A stretch of 64,000 nucleotides of DNA from Hepsetus odoe (taxonomy: Eukaryota; Chordata; Actinopteri; Characiformes; Hepsetidae). Made by a program: the position numbers and the translations under genes. Under the pieces are notes generated by a model, which saw only the letters and a list, made by a program, of their open reading frames with translations, ran no database searches and was not told the origin of the DNA. The stretch covers positions 3,812,999-3,876,998 of the forward strand of contig CM029372.1 in NCBI GenBank assembly GCA_017165825.1, written 5' to 3'. Below, in pieces: positions 56,280 to 64,000 of this stretch (its first letter is position 1; each line of letters begins with the position of its first letter).

Positions 56280-57545
56280 ATGGTGAGATCAAAAGAGCGC
56301 TCTGAGGCCTTCAGAAAGAAGACTGTAGCAGCTTATAAGTCTGGTAAGGGATTTAAACAGATCTCAAAAGAATTTGCAATCAGCCATTCCATTGTCTGGA
56401 TAATAGTCTGCAAGTGGAGGACTTCCAAAACAACTGACAACATTTCCAGGTTTGGCCATCTGTAAGGGTTTGACTGTTTTGTTTTGCTCACGGTAGAGGG
56501 CGCTCTGTTCTGACGGAGCTCATAAGGCACAGGTGTGCTACACTGAGGCTGACTACTTAAGCCTCAATGAGTCAGAACAGAGCGCAGTTCATTCGTTCAG
56601 CTAAGGTTGAAGTTAGCGGTAGTTCTGTTAGGTTCCAGTTTCGTGTCTGGATTTTGGTTATGTGGAATAAAAGTATGTCTTGGATCTTTGGCTCAGCGTT
56701 GACATCCTTCCCGCACCCCGCCACCATGACACCATCCGAGCAAGTTCACCCTGAGAGCAGGCTGCAAGATGTTAAAAGAAGCATTCAAAAACCATAAAAT
56801 ATCATCACAGGACCTACAGCAGGATCTTGCTCCTGTTGATGTGAAAGTTCATGCCTCTGAAAGAGCCTGCACAACTTTAACTTGTATGGAGGTGTGCAAG
56901 GAGGAAACCTTTGCTCTCTAAGAGAAACATCAAGGCAAGACTAAAGTTTGCCAGAAAGAACATAGACAAAGACCAGGACAGATGAGTCTAAAATTGAATT
57001 ATCTGGACATCTGACCAGAGGACATGTCTGGCATAAACCAAAAACAGCATTCCAGGAAAGGAACCTCATACCAACTGTGAAACATGGAGGTGGAAGTGTC
57101 ATGGTTTGGAGATGCTTTGCTGCAGCAGGACATGGCCAGTTCTCCATCACAGAATCCGCCATGAATTCTGTCATGTATCAGAGGGTGCTTGAGGAACATG
57201 TGAGACCATCTGTAAGAACATTAAAGCTGAAGCGTAACTGGACCCTGCAACACAACAATGACCTAAAAAAATACCAGCAAATCCACCAAGGCCTGGCTGA
57301 AAACTAAGAAATGGAGGTCCTGAAGTGGCTGAGTCAAAGCCCAGATCTCAATCTCATTGAGATGCTGTGCGGTGATTTGAAACAGGCTGTACATGCAAGA
57401 AACCCCTCAAACATCTCACAGTTTAAAGAATTCTGCATTGAGGAGTGGGACAAACTTTCCTCAGACTGATGTCAGAGACTGGTAGATGCTACAGAAGCGT
57501 CTCACTGCAATTATTTCAGCCAAAGGGGGAAACACTAGTTATTAG
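56280..57545 (+). pseudogene. Tc1 transposase pseudogene interrupted by an LTR
   Basis: The ATG at 56280 opens MVRSKERSEAFRKKTVAAYK and the N-terminal helix-turn-helix region to about residue 62, where the solo LTR breaks it. After the LTR the gene continues in pieces: the first catalytic Asp in TDESKIELSG, then KHGGGSVMVW. The second Asp region reads QHNND, where the family usually has QHDND. The gene ends at the TAG at 57543. Leaving out the LTR and one target copy gives about 330 codons, near the family's usual 340. Frameshifts and stops make it inactive. Confidence 0.88.
56456..56736 (+). mobile_element. Solo LTR with 5-bp TSD, inside a Tc1 transposase gene
   Basis: A 271-bp LTR lies at 56461-56731, flanked by CCATC at 56456-56460 and 56732-56736. 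It starts TGTAAGGGTTTG and ends CGCCACCATGACA. It has a TATA-like TACTTAAG at about 56554-56561 and AATAAA at 56666-56671 followed by GTATGTCTTGG. The perfect 15-bp inverted repeat GCGCTCTGTTCTGAC / GTCAGAACAGAGCGC is at 56500-56514 and 56571-56585. Its position shows that the Tc1 element was already there when the LTR element arrived. Confidence 0.93.
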
Positions 57546-57755
57546 GGGGTAGGCTTTTATCTCAGTTAGAATAAACATTTTTATTGATATCATTAATGAA
57601 TAAAACAAGGTTAAATTTTGTTGTTTACCTGTAATTCAGTCACTTTTTTTTCCAGAGATAAATGAAAATAAGATTAGACATCAATATGTGAACATTTCTT
57701 AATACAGAACAGAATATTTAATGGGTGTCCTAATTTTTTAACATGACTGTATGTA

Positions 57756-58829
57756 CTTTAATATGTTGTATGTATAATTACTTTTTGTTTATCAAGCTCT
57801 TTACCCATTTTCTTTTTCACTGTAGCTTTTCACAACATTTCAAGTTTGTTTCAGCAAAGTTATTGTTATGTTCACTAAAGTTAAATGTTTGAAGTTGAAT
57901 GTTTTGTCTGTTCCACCACTGACATCCTCAAACACTTTAGACTTTAGGAAGTTTAGACTGTGAGCTCTGTGTAAGTCAGTGGCAATGGTCAGGAAGACTT
58001 GTTCATGGAGCACTGCTAATAAGGAATGTTATAATATATGGGTGACACATTGCTTTGGATAGTTGGTCTGTCTTAAAAGAATAACTGTGTGCCGATACAT
58101 GTGATAATAAACTGTGTTTAGCAGAGAGCTCCTTTTATCCACTTCACAAAGACAGGGCTTAGCGAGACTTTTAATAAGCCCCATATCCATGTATTGTCAC
58201 TGGGCCTTATCAGTCTCCTAATAGGAAATACCCACTCACCATCCAACTGGCTGTAAATTATGAACCAACCGCGTTTCATGAGCCTGGCCCTGTTCAGATC
58301 TTGGCTCAATTGTATTTCTGCATATTTCTCTAGCTTGGTCTGTTTTCTTGGCTTCCTTGCTTTCTTCTCTCTCTCCCTCATTCTGGTTTCTTTTTGCCTT
58401 GACTTTCCCTTCTTCTGTCTCATTTCTTTTCACTGAGGCATTATAGCTAAGAAAGGCTCTGGGCAGCAATGCAGGATGCTGTGATCCCTATCTGTGAAGG
58501 AAGAGAGGTTAATAATGTCTTTGAGAAAAGGCACTGGCAGCGCAGCCTTTGATTTTTATCATGGGGGGTTTAAAATGGCACTCCAGTTCCAAACACTGGT
58601 GTGGGTCCCGCAGCACAAATCTAATCAGAAAACAGGCAAAATGGAGTGTTCCATTATTCTGTCTGCTTTGAATCTGCAAAAGGGGAAGAAAAACATTTAG
58701 TACTTTGTGAAATAGCTGTAATCATTGCATTATTGTTCAAAGCCATGGATAAGCTGTTCAGAGGGATTATGCAAGTGTGTGGCTAAATTTGAAGGGTAAA
58801 CAAACATGCACATTTACATTACGGCCATT
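57756..58829. other. Unannotated sequence
   Basis: 58340-58440 is C/T-rich; the lysine-rich antisense frame there is probably compositional. Nothing else is recognised. Confidence 0.42.
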
Positions 58830-60230
58830 TTCACGATTTTTTTTATCATCACTTCATTACATTTGACAGAGGCCCCTTATAAGGGCCATAGCAACTCATA
58901 AAGGTTAAGATTTTAGTTTTCCATCATTTACAAACAGATAATAACATAAACAGAGCGGTTCAGTTCAGCACCATCTGGTTGCTGTCTATGCATCCTTGCA
59001 TTTACAGCATCTATGAATCTGAAGGCGACAGCACATTACCCACCCTTCAGCTTTGCGGTAAATGAAGTGGCAGGGTGACCACTTTGTTATTCTAAAATCA
59101 CAGACCATCCTTATGAATAAATAGGCTTATAAATAAAGATGCTCCCCCCACCCCTCCTCTGGCCTTGGATGTTTGTGGCCCGGCAATAAAAAAGATTATT
59201 GCAATAGTTCGTATCACCTTGTCATCTGAAGCATGCACTTCGAATTGTAATTGCTCTTATTATCATTCAAACGATGGCTCACACAGGCCTGTCCAAGCCC
59301 GGTGTTATTAACAGCCATTTTTGTTCGACTAAATGATGACTCACACAAAAGATAAATGGATGTTGGATTTGTATGATATACACCATCCTGGCATCTTGAC
59401 TCTGGGGCAACTATTGTTACATCCATATGCCTATTCTCCTAGCACTGCAGAGTGATATTTTCTTCATATTAGGAAATGACATATCTTGAAGGTGTGGGGA
59501 AATTGAAAAACAGATAAGCTTTTTCAGTTCGGGTTTAGGGTGGCAATTTGATTTTTTTTTTCCCGCTAGTTGGTAAATACAGAATGGGGCCAGATAGCTA
59601 ATGATAGACTTCGATTATCGTCTTTATTTATTCAGCTATACATCGGGGGCCATGCTAGCAGTCAGGATTTCTTTAATGCAATGGGGGATCCCCATAGTTG
59701 TGTAACATGTTTGCGTAAGGTTTGCTGGGTAATACATTGCGAGGACAGCGTGTCTTTTTAAGTTATTTTTACAATCATGCAGTTCTCAGCATCTGAACTT
59801 TTTGTTCTTCTTAAGTGATAAATGAAAGTGGGTTATGTGTTACATAAAGCGAAGAGGTCTGAACCTCTCTGAGCTTTCTGCAACTCCTCCTCCTCCTCTT
59901 CACCAGATTGGCTCAACTCTTATAGTACTGATGCTTGCTGGAAAAGGCTGAAAACAGCTGAAAAGGCTGAGCATGCTAGAGCGGTGTCTCCAGTTCTCCA
60001 GGTCTCGTTTAAGCAATGGGCCGGAAGTAATCTCTTTAAAAACTCACATTTAGCACGGCACCTGGGTTTTGTTTCCAAAGCAAATGGAGCTTGTGTCTGT
60101 CGCTGGTCTCGGACATTACAGTTATGGATTTCAAGAGAATGTGATTTTAGTGTTCCATAAATTTGGAGGACAAGCTGAGCGCTGTGAAGGCTGCAGTGCT
60201 ATGCAAAAGCCACAGGCCATCTGAAAAGAT
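58830..60230. other. Candidate conserved non-coding region
   Basis: This is one of the longest stretches without any recognisable repeat (1.4 kb). It holds dense TAAT/ATTA-type cores (for example CGAATTGTAATTGCTCTTAT), CAATAAAAAAGATTATTGCA, and paired GGCTGAAAACAGCTGAAAAG repeats near 59945. Frames stay under about 70 codons. It may hold enhancer elements, but this is based on texture only. Confidence 0.28.
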
Positions 60231-60299
60231 TGAAAGTGTTTTGTATGTTATTTAAGTTAAGGAATAGAGAAATATCTGTATATCTATTTATGGACAATG

Positions 60300-60517
60300 C
60301 TAAACATTTACATTTGCGGCATTTAGCAGACGCTCTTATCCAGAGCGACTTCCATGTCCTAATTACAGGGACAGTCCCCCTGGAGACACTCAGGGTTCAG
60401 GGTCTTGCTCAGGGACCCAATGGTGGTAGTGCTAGAGGTGGGATTCAAACCTGAGCCCTCTTGAGCCATAGGTCCATAGGCAAGTACCACCACTGGACTA
60501 CAACCACCAACACTAAA
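60300..60517 (-). mobile_element. SINE-B copy with TSD
   Basis: The insert at 60305-60512 is flanked by CTAAA at 60300-60304 and 60513-60517. The minus strand shows the head GGTGGTTGTAGTCCAGTGGT, B box GGTTTGAATCC, GACCCTGAACCCTGAGTGTC, and the end GGATAAGAGCGTCTGCTAAA with TGCCGCAAATGTAAATG. Confidence 0.88.
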
Positions 60518-61923
60518 TGGCAGTTTGCTTCAAATGCTCATTTAGATTTAGGAATTAACAGATTGATATTTTTACAACATTATTACAATATATTTTTTAA
60601 ACAAAAGCAAAATGTGCTCCCATCTAAGAAACATGGGATAACTTTGTTCAAATGACCTATGACTTTCTAAGCTCAAATACAACACTTCACCTACAAGGAA
60701 AGGAGTATGCTTATGTATTCTAGAGAAGAGATGGGTGGTCAGAAATTTACATTGCTTCCACATAATCTGAATGCCAAACTGGCGTTTTCAGGTAAAAAAA
60801 AATGGTTCAACAACAAACAGCGCTTCTGTCCAGCAAACTGAGAGTAAAATATGGGAAAGACAAATATGGGAAAGATTCTGAGGTCTGCTTCTGTATTCTG
60901 GAGGCAAGGAGGTCAGTCTTCATGGTCATGAGCTCAAATTACTTCTACATCCAGTCACATTAGGCCAGGGACTTCATGTGTGGAATCTTGTTACACTGTT
61001 CCGTGAGGTATGTACACCTGCTCCGACTCAGGAGGCATTACCTGCAGGTTTGGAATAGTCTCATTTCTCTTACATTTAAAGATAAGGTGTGGACGAAGAG
61101 GGAACAGGGAGGAAACACACAGTGAAATGCAAACTGCAAAATGTAAAGTGGAGATTCAAGTTCTAAATGAAAAGGAATTCATGCAGTTTCAATCTGAGGT
61201 TTTTTTTTCATTTTATTTAAAAGGTTCTCCAAGAAAGGACTAATTTAGAGCTGGCATTATACTAAAGATGAAACCGAGTATTAACAGGGAGTGTGTCCAA
61301 CCATTTTAACTACTCTTATGTGAAAGCCACTTAATTATAGAACATTATTATAGAACATTACTCTGAGGGTTTGACTGCATTCAACCAGGCAAATACTGAT
61401 GCTGGATGATCAATTCAGGGTTATAAACACACTTCCATCTAATTCTAAAGATCAGTCCAGCCCAGTGCTATTGGGTTTNAATTGGGTGGACACTGATCAG
61501 ACAGACGTAGGACTCACCAGAGCTCTATTCTGTCCAAACTAAGGCTCTGAATACTACTGTTCATGGGACATTTCACCCTTTATGTTATAAATGAAAGAAC
61601 TACTCCAAAAAAACTACCTGGGTCATGTCATCGTGGCGTGCTGGGTGTAAAATGATGAGGGGAAAAAAAAAGAAAAAAAAAAAAAGAAACTGTATTTAGA
61701 CTAAGCTGAAACATAAAATGCAGAAAAATGGAGAGGGTTGTGCACTGTAAATACATACAAAATAATATCTAATTCTTCAATCAATTTAAAGAATTTCAAT
61801 AAAAGCCCTGAAGAAGAAAAAAAAAAACAACAAAAAAAAAACAGAACACTTGACATATATTCTGACAGACATTGAAAAAATTTTATTTTTGGATTTTCCA
61901 ATTCTATATTTTATATATATATG
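60518..61923. other. Unannotated 1.4-kb stretch
   Basis: A-rich runs lie at 61661-61688 and 61818-61840. One ambiguous base (N) is at 61478. Nothing else is recognised. Confidence 0.42.
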
Positions 61924-62466
61924 TACAGTACTGTGCAAAAGTTTTAGGCAGGTGTGAAGAAATGCTGTAAACAAAGAATGCTTTCAGAAATATAAATAAT
62001 GATTGTTTATAAAATGCAAAGTGAGCAAACAAAAGAAAAATCTAAATCAAGTTAATATTTGGTGTTCCTACCTTTTGCCTTCAAACCAGCATCAGTTCTT
62101 CTAGGTACACTTGCACAAAGTCAGGGATTCTGTAGGATTATAGTCGGTGTGTGATCAACCAGTTTTACCAAACAGGTACTGATGATCATCAGTGTCACAC
62201 GGAGGCTGAAACACAGTCGTGTCTGGAACAACCTACCAGCCGAGTTCCTTCAACAACTGTGTGCAAGTGTACCTAGAAGAATTGATGCTGTTTTGAAGGC
62301 AAAGGGTGGTCACACCAAATATTGATTTGATTTAGATTTCTCTTTTGTTCATTCACTGCATTTTGTTGATTGATGAAAATAAATGATTAACACTTCCATT
62401 TCTGAAAGCATTCTTTGTTTACAGAATTTTTTCCACACCTGCCTAAAACTATTGCACAGTACTGTA
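61924..62466. mobile_element. Long-inverted-repeat MITE, complete
   Basis: The ends pair as inverted repeats: TACAGTACTGTGCAAAAGTT on the left and AACTATTGCACAGTACTGTA on the right. They are followed by TTAGGCAGGTGTG-type sequence. The arms extend well inward, including CTTCTAGGTACACTTGCAC on the left and its complement on the right. About 543 bp, no transposase. The centre is reversed relative to the copy at 23860. Confidence 0.87.
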
Positions 62467-62519
62467 TATATATTTTTTATTTTATTTTTTATATATAACT
62501 TTTAGACCTTTTAGCCATT

Positions 62520-62840
62520 TGGTGACTTGAGACTAAGCTTGTTACTAGCTGTGACTTAACAACTAAACTTCTGACTTAAGAACTAAACTTGTGACCTGTC
62601 CCCAGTGACCCAGGATGTGAGTTGAGACTTGCTTGCATTGACTTGAGACTTGACTGTATTGAATCAAAAGTCAAATTCAGACTTGCATTGACTTAGCACT
62701 CAACTTGATTTATGCTTTAATTGACTCAGGACTCTACCTGAGATTTGCCTGTATTGACTCAGCACTTGACTTAACACATGAAACCACTGGCTTGGGACTT
62801 AACTTGATATTTGGGACTTGATTTTTAAGACCTGAAAATG
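62520..62840. repeat. Degenerate minisatellite of GACTTGA-type units
   Basis: Many variants of TTGACTTGAGACTTGACTT-like units with irregular spacing. This type of degenerate array is familiar from fish genomes. No open frame of note. Confidence 0.8.
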
Positions 62841-63109
62841 TGCCATTTTTGAAACCTTGTGCTGTTTAATATGGCTTCTCTCATACTGGGTTTAATTTAA
62901 TGCAGAAATGGCAATAGGCTTAGTGCACACTGTAGGGCAAAGAGAAACTGAACAGTGATGGGAGTCCTAGAGGGACACTGTGTGTCAATTCCTGATGTCA
63001 GCACCATGTGTGCACTTTAAAAAACAATGGTTTGAATTGTACGTGTTTAGGTGTGCACTGGCCTTCAGACAAGCTATTAGTTAGAAAAGTGTCTGCAGCA
63101 TAGTATATA

Positions 63110-63444
63110 TACACTACTGTGCAAATATATTTAACTGCCCTTCATTTCTTTATATTGTTTTTCCAAAGAGACAGACATTTGTTAAGTCACACAGTGACCT
63201 ATGTATGAATCATTCAAGCAGAAGAAACCCATCACACTTAAGGCATGAAGCAGTGAAGAAACAGGAGCAGATGATTACAGATGATCAGCCCTGTTATTAG
63301 TTTACTGGTGATGCTTTTTTCTCTTATTTCATCTAAACATTGTGCAAAAGATAAGACTCTTTGACATGCATGAGTTAATATTTTTGCATGAACAAGGTGT
63401 TCCCCAAGGAAAATTCAAAGAAATGAAGGACCTTTGCACAGTAT
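63110..63444. mobile_element. MITE with inverted terminal repeats
   Basis: The left end TACTGTGCAAATATATTTAA-like sequence (ACTACTGTGCAAA, then CCTTCATTTCTTTATAT) matches the complement of the right end (AAATTCAAAGAAATGAAGGA, then CCTTTGCACAGTA). About 335 bp, non-coding. The end motif CTGTGCAAA resembles the other MITEs here, but the internal sequence is different. Confidence 0.75.
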
Positions 63445-63754
63445 TATTCACGAGGGGTGATATATCCGATTACAGAAAGCAATTGGCCATAGTCAACAGC
63501 TTATTCGGATCATAAAATCCATCCTTCCTAGGTATCCGTCCTACAACCATTTATGCACGTGTATTAGGTTTATACCATGGTAGTTCAGGGCAAAAACCTA
63601 CAATCTTTTTCTGTTTTAATAGCTGGAAAGAATATATGCAGGAGCTTGAAAGTGATTTTTGTTCCCCAAAAGAAAGTTAGAAAAGAAGGCTTTCAAAGCA
63701 CTTTTAGTTCATGTACTGTCACTATCTTCTCCCATGCAATGACACCCTCTGTGT

Positions 63755-63785
<31 letters not shown>

Positions 63786-64000
63786 CAGAATCTTTCTTTT
63801 CCACTGGCAGCAGGCCTGGGCGTTTAAGTGAAAGGGCAGCTTGCACGTGGGTAATGTGTGTCACATAGCATCAGCCTCATTAGCCTCCAGCCATCTCTTC
63901 ATCAGTATGTCAGCATTCTCATATCCACTCATCTCGAAACAGCTGATGGCCATTTAGCTCCTGCAGGAACACCCTATATCAGCAGGTCAGCATTTCCAGG
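63445..64000. other. Unannotated sequence with a (GT)n tract
   Basis: A (GT)n tract of about 35 bp lies at 63751-63785. The 200 bp after it are repeat-free, with no recognised identity. Confidence 0.45.

Larger units (their letters stand above)
55935..57755 (+). mobile_element. Tc1-like transposon, near full length, with two nested insertions
   Basis: The left end (CTAGGACACCCCCACC), the right end (GGGTGTCCTAATTTTTTAAC, then ATGACTGTA) and the transposase gene match the common fish Tc1 layout. A SINE-A copy (56022-56206) lies in the 5' UTR and a solo LTR (56461-56731) lies inside the gene. Without these, the element is about 1.36 kb. Terminal repeats have diverged, so the exact limits are uncertain by some bases. 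Confidence 0.85.

Noticed and set aside
56505..56580. TGTTCT/AGAACA hormone-response half-sites in the LTR
   Set aside because: The half-sites are not spaced by 3 bp, and the related LTR at 12554 changes the motif while keeping the pairing, so structure explains it better.

Overview
The window reads as non-coding DNA from a ray-finned fish, most likely a teleost. The evidence is the mix of repeats: tRNA-headed SINEs with typical fish 3' tails, L2-type and RTE-type LINE remains, Tc1/mariner-like transposons and their short derivatives, small LTRs, and many long (CT)n, (GT)n and (TA)n microsatellites. A genus cannot be assigned. I found no convincing exon of a host protein-coding gene. Open frames not explained by transposons are short and follow microsatellites or AT-rich chance sequence. 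The window is therefore intergenic or deep intron.

The commonest sequence is one SINE family, called SINE-A here, with 21 recognisable copies on both strands. It has a tRNA-like head with polymerase III A and B boxes, a body, and a tail ending in a TCACTTTCACTT-like motif. A second type (1053-1294 and 17697-17901) keeps this head but has a different tail ending in (GGAT)n; a 5'-truncated copy of that tail lies at 7500-7627. Two other tRNA-related SINE families also occur: SINE-B (20070, 50460, 60305) and SINE-C (12449-13815, 21784-22092).

Layout. 0-12 kb: SINEs, an L2-type LINE inserted into a SINE-A copy (3897-5412), an unexplained GC-rich patch (6628-7085), and a Tc1-like relic (10386-10735). 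12.4-13.8 kb: a complete but non-coding LTR element with TG..CA ends and a 5-bp target duplication, inserted in a SINE-C copy. 15.3-16.4 kb: a decayed Tc1 element. 16.5-19.8 kb: a diverged local duplication with no known repeat identity. 20-28 kb: SINEs, a long-inverted-repeat MITE and a 19-G tract. 29-30.2 kb: a U2 snRNA-like sequence joined closely to a SINE, a (TA)n array and a second local duplication. 31.5-35.1 kb: RTE and L2-type LINE ends. 35-54 kb: SINEs, a deleted Tc1/mariner element, a tRNA-Ile-like relic, a large (GGAT)n array and a SINE nested in a SINE. 55.5-57.8 kb: a solo LTR, then a near full-length Tc1 transposase pseudogene carrying a second solo LTR and a SINE. 58.8-60.2 kb: a repeat-poor stretch that may be conserved non-coding DNA. 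61.9-63.5 kb: two more MITEs and a degenerate minisatellite.

The most interesting signal is in the three related LTR insertions. All carry a long inverted repeat surrounding a TATA-like box. Between the two LTR subfamilies, base changes in one arm are matched by changes in the other, so pairing is kept although the sequence differs. The nested insertions also give a relative order of transposon activity.
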